Part shown: positions 34,352 through 42,251 of the stretch, piece by piece
How positions within the stretch are numbered: the first letter of the stretch is position 1
Layout: each line of letters opens with the position of its first letter
DNA from: Clostridium ragsdalei P11
GTDB lineage: Bacteria; Bacillota; Clostridia; Clostridiales; Clostridiaceae
DNA length: 64,000 nt
Direction of reading: 5' to 3'
NCBI RefSeq assembly: GCF_001675165.1
Contig: NZ_LROS01000011.1
Location: 310,001-374,000 of the forward strand
Notes under the pieces: model-generated
Database searches by the model: none
Seen by the model: only the letters and a program-made list of their open reading frames with translations
Told to the model about the DNA's origin: nothing
Translations under genes and position numbers: made by a program

Positions 34352-36682
34352 TTATATACTTTTAAAAAAATCTTCAACTGTTATATTAGAATCCAAAATT
34401 TCTAACAAATTTTTAATAATGTTTCTTATCTTCTCTTTTAGTTCTTTATTATCAGATGCAAAAAATGCAGTTTTATAGTATTCTATTGCTTTATTATAGT
34501 TTTGATTCATCTCATAAACGTAAGCTAAATTAAACAATATATCTGCATTATCTGGGTCAACTTTTAGTCCTTCTAAAAGAATTTTTTCAGCTTCGCTATT
34601 TTTTTGCTGCATCATGTAAATTACTGCTTTCATTGAATATATTTCAATATCATTTTTCACAATATCTTCGTATTGTGAAATTAAAAATTGTGCATTATCA
34701 AGTTTTCCACAATCAATTAACTTTGAAATATTCTGTTTTAATTTAGTCTTATAATTTTCAAATTCTTTTTCTTCTTTGCCTGTTAAGACTTTTTCGTTTT
34801 GCATTAAAATTTCTATTCCCTTTTTCATATAAGTATATGTTTCTAAAGCTATTCTCAGATATTTGTAATAACCTTTCATATCATTATTATCTCTGCATTT
34901 TTGAGCATGATATAAATAAATAAAAAAAGCATCCTCATTATTCTTTACATCATATACTATTTTATTATCTATACACCACTTACTATATATCGTTGTCACG
35001 TAAGAAATACCAAACTTTATATATTTTTTAAATATATATTGATAGCTCTTATCATCTATGTTATCAATTAATAATACATATCTACAAAATAATCTATTAA
35101 TCCTAACATTATTGTAATTATTAACATCATCATGCGAATTAATATACTCAATTAATAAGTTGGATAAATCCTTATGTGTATCATTTAAATATTCCATAAA
35201 TTTATTGAGTTTAGAATCCCACACATTATACAACAATGACCCTATATCTCCACCAGCTTTAAGCATATAATATATCAAGTCTCCAAAATAATTTGGCTGC
35301 AAATTCATATCCATTTTGTTTACAAAATCAATAATAATTTTCTTTAAATCATTACTAGCTATTGCTTCTGAACTTCTTATTTTATTTAAATACGAATAAG
35401 AATTAGAATAGCCTGCAAACCTCTTTATCAAAAGTTCTCTCTTGCCTTTTTCTAATTCATTCATGCATTGTTCTAAAACATAATTAAATTTATTTTCAAA
35501 CTGTATGCCATTTGGAATCATTACATCTTCATAATACTTGTTAAGTTCCAAATACCTATCTAATTTTATATATGAACTAACAACTGCTCCTATACTATTT
35601 TGTATAAATTCCTTTGAAGTTAATAATTTGCTATATTCTAAACATTTTTCATACATTCCAATTCCATAATAGCCTACAACAAGATCATTATACGCTTCTT
35701 CTATTCTACCTAAAGTATACAGTCCTAAATTTATATTATACCTCAATTTAGAGTTATTGTATTCCTTGACCAGAGTAATATATCTCTTATAATTCTCAAT
35801 GGATTTCTTAAAAGTTTCACTGAAAGCTTCAGATTTTGCCATATAAAATGCGAGATCAATATAATTATTATCTAATTTTAATCCTTCCCTGCAAACTTCT
35901 TCTGCTTCAGAATATTTTTTAAAATCCATTAAACAAATAACATACTGATAATAAACATACAAGAAATCCTTTTTATTGATATAATCTTTATTCATAATCT
36001 CATAAGTTTTTTTAATCTGATCTAGCGCATCTTTACAATCATCATGCATTCTATATGTAACAGAAAGTTGAAACCCATAATAAATGTTATTTGGATCTTT
36101 TTCTAATTCCAATTTTAACAATTTGCTAGTTCTTGAAAATTTTCTTTCCATGAGACTTTTATCTTCATTAATATATCCATAATGAACTATCTTAGCTTTT
36201 ATTACAATTACAGGATTTTTAAATATCGGGTAATTATGAACAACTCCTTTATAATGAAACTCTCCATCATTTTTAAAAAGTCTAGGAGATTGTATTACAC
36301 TATAATCGTACCTATCCTTTATGCTATTTAAATTTTCAACGGGCATAATTGCAGTATTATACTCATTACACTTTTCTGATTTTAAGAAAGTAATTAATTC
36401 ATTTTCATTTGAAACTTCCTCATCTGCATCAATAATAAATATCCATTCCCCAGCTGCATAATTTATTGTAATATTCCTCATTGCGGAAAAATCATTATTC
36501 CATTTATGTAAGTAAACTTTGTCTGTATATCGTTTTGCTATTTCTATGGTCCTGTCTTGTGAACCTGTGTCAACTATAATTAACTCTGATTCTATGGTAC
36601 TCATTATAGTTTTTAAGCTATTTAAACATCTTTCTAAATTTTTTTCTTCATCTTTAACCATCATACATATGCTTAATTTCAT
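34352..36682 (-). CDS. GT2 glycosyltransferase with C-terminal TPR-like repeats
   Basis: Residues 1-200 form a GT-A domain: MKLSICMMVKDEEKNLERCL, IIVDTGSQDRT, and the metal-binding IDADEE. The remaining 570 residues are helical repeats, including a clear TPR near the end (DNADILFNLAYVYEMNQNYNKAIEYYKTAF). There is no membrane helix. GT2-TPR enzymes located among flagellin genes glycosylate flagellin in several clostridia. Its position between two flagellins makes this the likely role here, by inference. GAAAGGAAT precedes the ATG. Its upstream region is duplicated ahead of the neighbouring AAA gene. Confidence 0.85.
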   Translation of the reverse strand: MKLSICMMVKDEEKNLERCLNSLKTIMSTIESELIIVDTGSQDRTIEIAKRYTDKVYLHKWNNDFSAMRNITINYAAGEWIFIIDADEEVSNENELITFLKSEKCNEYNTAIMPVENLNSIKDRYDYSVIQSPRLFKNDGEFHYKGVVHNYPIFKNPVIVIKAKIVHYGYINEDKSLMERKFSRTSKLLKLELEKDPNNIYYGFQLSVTYRMHDDCKDALDQIKKTYEIMNKDYINKKDFLYVYYQYVICLMDFKKYSEAEEVCREGLKLDNNYIDLAFYMAKSEAFSETFKKSIENYKRYITLVKEYNNSKLRYNINLGLYTLGRIEEAYNDLVVGYYGIGMYEKCLEYSKLLTSKEFIQNSIGAVVSSYIKLDRYLELNKYYEDVMIPNGIQFENKFNYVLEQCMNELEKGKRELLIKRFAGYSNSYSYLNKIRSSEAIASNDLKKIIIDFVNKMDMNLQPNYFGDLIYYMLKAGGDIGSLLYNVWDSKLNKFMEYLNDTHKDLSNLLIEYINSHDDVNNYNNVRINRLFCRYVLLIDNIDDKSYQYIFKKYIKFGISYVTTIYSKWCIDNKIVYDVKNNEDAFFIYLYHAQKCRDNNDMKGYYKYLRIALETYTYMKKGIEILMQNEKVLTGKEEKEFENYKTKLKQNISKLIDCGKLDNAQFLISQYEDIVKNDIEIYSMKAVIYMMQQKNSEAEKILLEGLKVDPDNADILFNLAYVYEMNQNYNKAIEYYKTAFFASDNKELKEKIRNIIKNLLEILDSNITVEDFFKSI

Positions 36683-36736
36683 ATCACTTTATTCCTTTCA
36701 AAATATGATAAACAAAAACCTTTTTGAGAACTGCAT

Positions 36737-36889
36737 CTTCTATTTTATTATAATATATAACAGTTATCTCTTTCTATAACATAAAGTATATTATTTTATT
36801 ATAGTCATAAAAATTTAATTTTATATAAATATTTATTCTTTTTTCATTCCTTAAAAATATAAAAAAGAGCAGCCGCTTCTGACTGTTCT
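36737..36889. repeat. Duplicated upstream region, copy 2, with terminator
   Basis: Homologous to 33823-33986. The hairpin AGAACAGTC/GGCTGCTCT (36866-36889, minus strand) followed by TTTTTT is a convincing terminator for whatever lies upstream. The AT-rich part nearer the glycosyltransferase probably holds its promoter. Confidence 0.75.
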
Positions 36890-36934
36890 TAAAACCTCCT
36901 AAATTTACATAACCATGGTACTTCTAATTTTACT

Positions 36935-37169
36935 TTATATTAAATTATTAATTGAAGTATATTTATCAATACATTCCCTTTCAAATTTCTTTGCATTATC
37001 ATCTGAATTAGTTGCAAACCATGCAAACCTTGTAACACCTTTATCTTTTTTTCTGCAAATTGCATTTTTTATTTCCCTCTTAGTTTTTTAGCCACATTCA
37101 CAATAAAGCGTACTTACAGTCAATTTAATCTTCTGTTTTATTATGAAACATTTTCCTTCGACATTTAGT
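36935..37169 (-). pseudogene. Broken gene remnant
   Basis: The frame reads LKLNVEGKCFIIKQKIKL, then TVSTLYCECG, a TAA stop (37088-37090), and continues KTKREIKNAICRKKDKGVTR, FAWFATNSDDNAKKFEREC to a second stop. Protein-like composition runs across the stop, so this looks like a decayed gene, possibly the missing downstream part of the adjacent channel-like gene's operon. I do not recognise the family. Confidence 0.45.
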
Positions 37170-37170
37170 T

Positions 37171-37560
37171 TTAATTATTATCTTTATTATAACTTTCTCT
37201 TTCTTTGACTGCTGGTAGTAATCCTACAAATCTTGATACTGAAATTAATGTCATTAAAAATCCACAAATTATTTCAAAAAATACTATATGTGATACTATT
37301 CTTCCAACTGAACTATTAACTTTATTAACAATATCCATATTATAAGTCGTCATACATAATACACTAGAAATAATAACCTCCCCTAATGAAATTGATACTA
37401 CAGAAAATAACTTTATAGTTGTTATTATAATAGCAGAATACCAGAAAATTATTTCAATATAATTTTGCAAAAGACAAATAACCATCCTAGTTACAGAATA
37501 TATCTCGTAATTATTCCCTTTTTTTCTTTTTCTATATCTATCAAATAATAAAACATTCAC
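37171..37560 (-). CDS. Ion-channel-like membrane protein, probably degenerate
   Basis: The 129-residue product has two or three membrane helices. The layout resembles two-helix potassium channels: helix, re-entrant segment ISSVLCMTTYNMDIV, helix with GFLMTLISVSRFVGLLP. Where such channels have the filter TTVGYGD, this one reads TTYNMD, so selectivity would be lost. The only start is a GTG without a clear ribosome site. The frame stays open upstream into the flagellin terminator (GCELRNWLRERIFQIIVYQ), as if the N-terminus had been removed. I regard it as a decaying gene. Confidence 0.45.
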   Translation of the reverse strand: MNVLLFDRYRKRKKGNNYEIYSVTRMVICLLQNYIEIIFWYSAIIITTIKLFSVVSISLGEVIISSVLCMTTYNMDIVNKVNSSVGRIVSHIVFFEIICGFLMTLISVSRFVGLLPAVKERESYNKDNN

Positions 37561-37638
37561 TTGATATACTATAATTTGAAAAATTCTTTCTCTTAGCCAA
37601 TTTCTTAGCTCACATCCTTTATTCCAAATTATTAAAAA

Positions 37639-37663
37639 GAGCCAGAGTTATTCACCCTGACTC
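37639..37663 (-). terminator. Terminator of the 40167 flagellin
   Basis: On the minus strand GAGTCAGGG and CTCTGGCTC (G-U pairs) with a 7-nt loop, followed by TTTTTAAT. The same sequence theme (AGAGTCAGGG) ends the twin flagellin at 44268. Confidence 0.85.
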
Positions 37664-37764
37664 CTTAATATTACTCATTTGTGTTCTAAAATTTAAGATA
37701 ACTCCTCCTCCTTATATCGGAAGGAGTAAGTTCCACTAACTAAATCAAAGATTTAGAGTGTCAA

Positions 37765-40167
37765 TTATCTTAATAACTGAAGAACCTGTGATGGCTGTTG
37801 GTTAGCTTGTGCAAGCATAGCTTGAGCAGCCTGTGATAAGATGTTGTTCTTTGAGTAGTTTGACATTTCCTTAGCCATATCAACGTCTCTTATTCTTGAT
37901 TCAGCAGAAGTTAAGTTTTCTGATGAAGTTCCTAAGTTATTTATTGTATGCTCTAATCTATTTTGATAAGCACCAAGTTGTGCTCTTTGTGTTGATACTG
38001 CATTAATAGCATTATCTAATACTTTTATTGCTGCAGTAGCAGTATCATGTGATGAAATATCAAGAGCAGATTCAATGCTTACATTATCAGTTCCATTTGA
38101 TACTGATTTAGCTGATGTAAATTTAGCTCCAGCAACAACTCCTTGTGCTGCTCCTGCTGTTGTTCCTGATATATTAAGAGCTCTAGCTCTCATATCTTTA
38201 ACATCCATTTGGAAACTTTGTCCCATATTTGCACCTATCTGGAATACAGCTGTAAATGTTCCACCAACTGTATCCTGAGTTGTAGCTTTAGGAGTAGCAG
38301 TTTCAAAAGTAAACTTAGTTGATGCACCTATTGCTAATGAATCATCAACTTTTCCAACATTAACTACAGCTTCTCCTGTTCCATCTTGTGCTTTTAATGT
38401 CACATTCCCACCATTTGATTCTACATTAACTGCTGTACCAACTGTACCATCTTGTTCAGTTAAAGCTGCTTCATAATGATTTTGTGTAATACTAAATGTC
38501 ATATAATCTGTACCTGCTGCACCATTTGTAAAATGTGTAGCTGGTGCTGTGCCTCCTGCTATAGTTAAATCACCGGCTGTAACACTTGCACCATTTGTAA
38601 GCGTAATATCACTATATCCTGATACACTTGTCCAAGTTGACCCATCGCTTCCTAATTTTTGCAATTGAACATGTCCTGCTGTACCTACTGCAGAATTTGT
38701 TAATCTATAAGTACCACTTTCAAGAGAAGTTGTTGAAGCAATAGAAATGCCTCCTATATCAGCAGCAACTAAAGTAGTACCACTGTAAGCACTAGAAGCT
38801 GTGCTTGTACTTGCAGCTTTATTGGTAACTGTTACTGTCTGAGTACCATCTTTTAATCCATTTGCTGATACAACTGATTCACCCGTAAGCTTATCTGAAT
38901 CTTTAACATTTGATACTGTCCTTGAGAAATTATCCTGCAACTGAATTGTATTTCCAGCTATACCAGAAGCAGTTGCTGTTATTTGAAGTTTTGTAGAATC
39001 TGCCTTTGTTACATAAACTGATGCTATATTACTAGTTGTTCCAGTATGCAGTGCCTTTACAATATCATCAACTACTGTTTCAGTGCTTCCTGCTCCCTTT
39101 AAATCAACTGAAAAGTCAGCATCACCTTTATACTGTCCTTTAGTGCTATCATAAAAGTCAATTTTTTTACCATCAATAAATATACCTGTTCCAACTAAAT
39201 CTGCAGCTGTCTTGCCAGTAAAATCTATAGTTGCAGTTGCTCTGCTACCAACTCCTGCTGTAGCAACTTCAGCAACCTTACCAGTTATAGTTGAATCAGT
39301 TGAATTAAACGAAATTGATCCCTTAGCATAATCAACTCCAGTAAGTGTGCCATCAGTGGTAAGTGATAAACTATTAGCAGTAATCTTAACAGTGTTTCCT
39401 GCCGTAGGATCAACTGTATACTGATTTTTCAGAGTGTCATCAGCAGCAATAGCCTTAGTTAAAGCAGTACGAATTGCTAAAGCTGATGAAGGTTGGTCAG
39501 ATATATCTTTTATTCCTATTTGAGTTGTAGTGGAATCTGCAGTATTCAAATTATTATTGAATGTAAGTGTAATATTTTTTCCACCTAAATTAAATGTGAT
39601 ATTTTTACCATCAATAGAACTTTTAACTGAAGTTAAATCAGTAATAGTATAAGTTGAAGTTGCTGCAGTTGTACCTGCTTGACCTCCAGATAAATTTGCT
39701 GCAATATCTAAAATTTTACCAGTAGTAGTTGTTGTTGTTGGATCTACTCCTCCACCATTCAATAACTTCTGAGTATTGAATTCAGTAGTGTTACCTATCC
39801 TGTTAACTTCTGAAGTCAATTGATTCATTTCAGCTTGTATTTGAGATCTGTCATCTCCTACGTTAGTATCATTGGCTGATTGAGTTGCTAATTGTTTCAT
39901 TCTTTGAAGAATTGAAGTTGTTTCATTTAATGCACCTTCAGCAGTTTGTATCATTGAGATACCATCTTGAGAGTTAGAAGATGCTTGATCAAGACCATTG
40001 ATCTGACCTCTCATTTTTTCTGATATAGCTAGTCCTGCTGCATCGTCTGCTGCACTATTGATTCTAAGACCTGAAGAAAGTTTTTGCATAGATTTACTAG
40101 CATTACCTGAATTGATGTTCATGTTTCTTATAGCGTTATTTGCCATTAAATTGTGATTTATTATCAT
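37765..40167 (-). CDS. fliC: Large flagellin (800 residues), twin of the 46739 gene
   Basis: The main filament-type flagellin. D0/D1 N-terminus: MIINHNLMANNAIRNMNINS and SSGLRINSAADDAAGLAISE. C-terminus: SRIRDVDMAKEMSNYSKNN to ANQQPSQVLQLLR. Between about 140 and 690 lies a very large T/S/G/A-rich beta domain, several times the usual insert. It contains modules such as SATIDFTGKTAADLVGTGIFIDGKKI and GTQTVTVTNKAAS shared with the twin. The ends are almost identical to the twin and the centre is clearly related but diverged. GGGAGGGA precedes the ATG, and an AAGGA-loop hairpin lies at 40195-40208. Confidence 0.95.
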   Translation of the reverse strand: MIINHNLMANNAIRNMNINSGNASKSMQKLSSGLRINSAADDAAGLAISEKMRGQINGLDQASSNSQDGISMIQTAEGALNETTSILQRMKQLATQSANDTNVGDDRSQIQAEMNQLTSEVNRIGNTTEFNTQKLLNGGGVDPTTTTTTGKILDIAANLSGGQAGTTAATSTYTITDLTSVKSSIDGKNITFNLGGKNITLTFNNNLNTADSTTTQIGIKDISDQPSSALAIRTALTKAIAADDTLKNQYTVDPTAGNTVKITANSLSLTTDGTLTGVDYAKGSISFNSTDSTITGKVAEVATAGVGSRATATIDFTGKTAADLVGTGIFIDGKKIDFYDSTKGQYKGDADFSVDLKGAGSTETVVDDIVKALHTGTTSNIASVYVTKADSTKLQITATASGIAGNTIQLQDNFSRTVSNVKDSDKLTGESVVSANGLKDGTQTVTVTNKAASTSTASSAYSGTTLVAADIGGISIASTTSLESGTYRLTNSAVGTAGHVQLQKLGSDGSTWTSVSGYSDITLTNGASVTAGDLTIAGGTAPATHFTNGAAGTDYMTFSITQNHYEAALTEQDGTVGTAVNVESNGGNVTLKAQDGTGEAVVNVGKVDDSLAIGASTKFTFETATPKATTQDTVGGTFTAVFQIGANMGQSFQMDVKDMRARALNISGTTAGAAQGVVAGAKFTSAKSVSNGTDNVSIESALDISSHDTATAAIKVLDNAINAVSTQRAQLGAYQNRLEHTINNLGTSSENLTSAESRIRDVDMAKEMSNYSKNNILSQAAQAMLAQANQQPSQVLQLLR

Positions 40168-40233
40168 AATATTTCCCTCCCTGATTTTTGACCTGCACTT
40201 CCTTGTGCTAGGTTTGATTTATTTATAGTTAAA
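40168..40233 (-). promoter_or_regulatory. Flagellin leader with AAGGA-loop hairpin (CsrA-type site)
   Basis: On the minus strand GGGTTTAACTATAAATAAA (40233-40215) is shared exactly with the twin flagellin leader. Downstream, GCAC-AAGGAA-GTGC (40208-40195) is a 4-bp stem presenting AGGA, and the Shine-Dalgarno CAGGGAGGGA is a second AGGG-type site. This two-site layout matches the CsrA-repressed hag leader of Bacillus. Confidence 0.65.
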
Positions 40234-40257
40234 CCCAAAGGCTTTACTAACAAGTTA

Positions 40258-40345
40258 ATTAATAATTAATAATGAAGAATTAATAGTTATGGATGATTTT
40301 CTTCCGCTACTCTTCAGAAAATCTTTTAAAATATTAATTTTAATC
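40258..40345. repeat. Word-tract repeat (short form)
   Basis: AATTAATAATTAATAATGAA and TTAATAGTTATGG are followed by the core GATTTTCTTCCGCTAC ... CTTCAGAAAATC, itself an inverted repeat. The same core occurs at 40995 and 49330. It ends at the stop of the four-helix-bundle gene. Confidence 0.65.
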
Positions 40346-40708
40346 TCAATCATTTTTTAAATTTTGTCTTGTTGTCTTAACTATTGAGACCAATATTTTA
40401 CTTAACTCTTCACATTCACTTAAAATTGTTTTTGATGTATTAATATCTATGTAATTAGTTGCTGTTAAAAGTTCTAACCAATACATAGCTTCTGAAGATT
40501 CCTTAAGTACTATATTCATCTTTGATAGGAAATCTCTTTTACTTTGAGCAAACAAACCTTCCTTAACATTAGCACCTATACTTGTACCAGAACGTAACAA
40601 CTGTTTAGAAAGAATAATCTCCTTCTTTTCATTGCATAAATATTTGTATAAATTAACTACTTTTATAGAAAATTTAAATGCTTTATTATAAATCAAACTA
40701 TCTTTCAA
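40346..40708 (-). CDS. Four-helix-bundle protein (S23 / 23S rRNA intervening-sequence family)
   Basis: The 120-residue protein has the family signature: YNKAFKFSIKVVNLYKYL, LSKQLLRSGTSIGANVKEG, KMNIVLKESSEAMYWLELL. Members form pentameric four-helix bundles. They are encoded in rRNA intervening sequences and also as free genes, often in diversity-generating or mobile contexts; no molecular role is established. TTG start with AGGAGAT. Here it lies between csrA and a flagellin, with word-tract repeats on both sides. Confidence 0.85.
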   Translation of the reverse strand: MKDSLIYNKAFKFSIKVVNLYKYLCNEKKEIILSKQLLRSGTSIGANVKEGLFAQSKRDFLSKMNIVLKESSEAMYWLELLTATNYIDINTSKTILSECEELSKILVSIVKTTRQNLKND

Positions 40709-40769
40709 CTTTTTAATCTCCTAACTTTGTAAATATATCTAAAATTTTAGACATACTAGTTAGGATTTA

Positions 40770-40876
40770 TTCAATTAATAATTAATAGTGAAAAATTAAT
40801 AGTTATATATGTTTTTCTGAACATAATGAAGAAAAACTTTCCTTAATTATTAATTCTTAATTATTAATTCTTAACT
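40770..40876. repeat. Word-tract inverted repeat
   Basis: Left arm TTAATAATTAATAGTGAAAA and right arm TTAATTATTAATTCTTAATT enclose TTTTTCTGAACATAATGAAGAAAAA. The whole element can fold into one long hairpin. Confidence 0.65.
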
Positions 40877-40882
40877 AAAAAA

Positions 40883-40942
40883 AGGAGCCAACCATCTCCG
40901 CCTCATCAGCATCCTGCTGAATTACGGAAATAATTGACTCCT
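40883..40942 (-). terminator. Long terminator hairpin with apical AGGA loop, downstream of csrA
   Basis: On the minus strand AGGAGTCAA/TTGGCTCCT, then TTTCCG/CGGAGA, then TCAGCA-GGA-TGCTGA at the tip, followed by TTTTTTT. It would end the csrA transcript. The apical CAGGAT loop on a G/C-containing stem is of the kind CsrA binds, so the released 3' end could also capture CsrA. Confidence 0.7.
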
Positions 40943-40961
40943 CCTGAGTTCTTATTTAACA

Positions 40962-41119
40962 GTTAATAATTAATAGTGAAAAATTAATAGTTATGGATGA
41001 TTTTCTTCCGCTCTGCTTCAGAAAATCTAAAATTTAATTATCATTTACCATTTTTTCAAATATAGTAAAAAAACTTTTCCCAATAAATAAATAATTATTA
41101 ATTCTTAATTATTAATTAT
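40962..41119. repeat. Word-tract element with GATTTTCTTCCG core
   Basis: AACAGTTAATAATTAATAGT at the left, core GGATGATTTTCTTCCGCTC ... GCTTCAGAAAATC, and right arm TTAATTCTTAATTATTAATT. It lies immediately beyond the csrA stop. Confidence 0.65.
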
Positions 41120-41281
41120 TCACTTACTCTGCTGCTCCCAAACTTCACCTCTTGTGATTTCTACATCTTTAGGCGCATCTATAGCAAGTCTTAAGTCTCC
41201 TTTATCACTTTTTACAACTTTAACTTTTATATTTTCTCCAATTACCACATATTCTCCTGGCTTCCTGCCTAATACTAACAT
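41120..41281 (-). CDS. csrA: Carbon storage regulator / translational repressor CsrA
   Basis: A 53-codon gene reads MLVLGRKPGEYVVIGENIKV, KVVKSDKGDLRLAIDAPKDV, EITRGEVWEQQSK. It has the CsrA fold and the RNA-contacting ends: L4/R6 near the N-terminus and an R-x-E-V motif near the C-terminus. CsrA dimers bind AGGA in hairpin loops and block translation; in Firmicutes the main target is flagellin and the antagonist is FliW. GGGAGGGA lies ahead of the ATG. Unusually, csrA is not adjacent to fliW but 9 kb downstream of it, between the two large flagellins. Confidence 0.93.
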   Translation of the reverse strand: MLVLGRKPGEYVVIGENIKVKVVKSDKGDLRLAIDAPKDVEITRGEVWEQQSK

Positions 41282-41383
41282 TTAATGTCCCTCCCTGGAT
41301 TTTTATAATCAAAAAACACAACTAATACCCCTATTCACATCTGCATCCTGCAGAGTATAATAGGTTTACTAGTCGTCCTGACT
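41282..41383 (-). promoter_or_regulatory. csrA leader with two AGGA-loop hairpins
   Basis: On the minus strand AGTC-AGGAC-GACT (41383-41371) and CTGC-AGGAT-GCAG (41353-41341) are small perfect stems with AGGA in the loop. The Shine-Dalgarno sequence CAGGGAGGGA follows at 41297-41286. Three such sites ahead of csrA itself suggest autoregulation. Confidence 0.6.
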
Positions 41384-41559
41384 TTTTCTTTATAAACTTT
41401 TATGTTCAGTTTTCGGTATATTCGTAGAAAACTTTATATCCATCTGAGATATTTTTTTCTTATATTTCCTGTTGTTTCTGCTTATTTAAATTTTCGTTTT
41501 AAATTTAAGGAACTTTACACAAAAAATAAAAAAATTTTATATTTAAATAACAAAGCTTC

Positions 41560-41760
41560 TCACATTGGAAATTTTCTCTTAAAAAGCACACTGCGAAGCA
41601 AAATTAGTTGACAGTGGACAATTGACAGTTAATGTGGATTTTTTTCCATTACACTACAAAAAATCTTTAATTAAATTTTTCAAGGCTCGTTTCGCTAAAG
41701 CGAAAAATTGACCTTCACTCTCAACTCTCAATTCTCAACTATATATATTTTACCACATAG
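41560..41760. repeat. MITE-like palindromic element, variant word set
   Basis: It shares the core GTGGATTTTTTTCCATTACA and AAAAAATCTTTAATTAAAT with the 50982 copy. The left arm, however, is made of GTTGACAGTGGACAATTGAC words and the right arm of CTCTCAACTCTCAATTCTCA words. CTGCGAAGCAAAATTAG marks the left boundary. Confidence 0.65.
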
Positions 41761-41779
41761 ATTTACCCATAAACATAAA

Positions 41780-41820
41780 AATAAGCACCAGCAGTTTATT
41801 TAAACTAACCAGTACTTATT
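41780..41820 (-). terminator. Terminator after the hicB unit
   Basis: On the minus strand AATAAGTACTGG and CTGGTGCTTATT pair (G-U tolerated) with an AT loop, followed by TTTATG. The 3' half is shared with the hairpin at 31318. Confidence 0.65.
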
Positions 41821-41853
41821 CAATCAAATCCATCATTTTTAGTTCTCTATATA

Positions 41854-41913
41854 CTACAATTTACTTCTAAGTTCTTCATATTCTTTATCTGAAATAATAG
41901 ACAATTTACTCAT
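41854..41913 (-). pseudogene. Truncated HicA-like partner ORF (19 codons)
   Basis: Directly after hicB, overlapping its stop as TAATG, an ORF reads MSKLSIISDKEYEELRSKL and stops. HicA toxins often begin MSKLPxISGKE, so this is probably the first 12 or so residues of a HicA, decayed afterwards. The RNA-binding and catalytic parts are absent. An unrelated short ORF remains possible. Confidence 0.4.
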
Positions 41914-42140
41914 TACATCACCATATCAAGCTGCTTTGTTTCCACAAAATCTGTATTGAATACGTCTATACCATCTTTTCCTGAAACTTCTAAACACAGC
42001 TTAATTGCTTCATCTACATTTGCCATTAATTCCACCATACTATCTCCTTGAGTATGGCAACCTTTAAGTTCAGGCACAGTTGCAACAAATCCACCGTCTT
42101 CATCCTTCTCTATAAGCACCGTAAATGTATATTTTTTCAA
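41913..42140 (-). CDS. hicB: HicB-family antitoxin
   Basis: The 75-residue product LKKYTFTVLIEKDEDGGFVA, TVPELKGCHTQGDSMVELMA, NVDEAIKLCLEVSGKDG is the partial RNase H-like fold of HicB. HicB neutralises the HicA mRNA interferase. I place the start at the TTG at 42140, with GGGAGATG six bases ahead; the longer ATG frame adds an unlikely hydrophobic leader. No C-terminal DNA-binding domain is present. An intact HicA is missing beside it, so this appears to be an orphan antitoxin. Confidence 0.85.
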   Translation of the reverse strand: MKKYTFTVLIEKDEDGGFVATVPELKGCHTQGDSMVELMANVDEAIKLCLEVSGKDGIDVFNTDFVETKQLDMVM

Positions 42141-42251
42141 TATATCATCTCCCAATTGAAATATACTTATTGTTAATATTATACCCAATTTCATATTAAG
42201 TTTCACTATGAAATTTGTGATTATTCAATTATTCTATCACATAATCTATAT

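Noticed and set aside
41402-41611. 69-codon plus-strand ORF upstream of csrA
   Set aside because: It has no ribosome site and aromatic/lysine-rich random composition, and it runs into a repeat element. Probably AT-rich chance.
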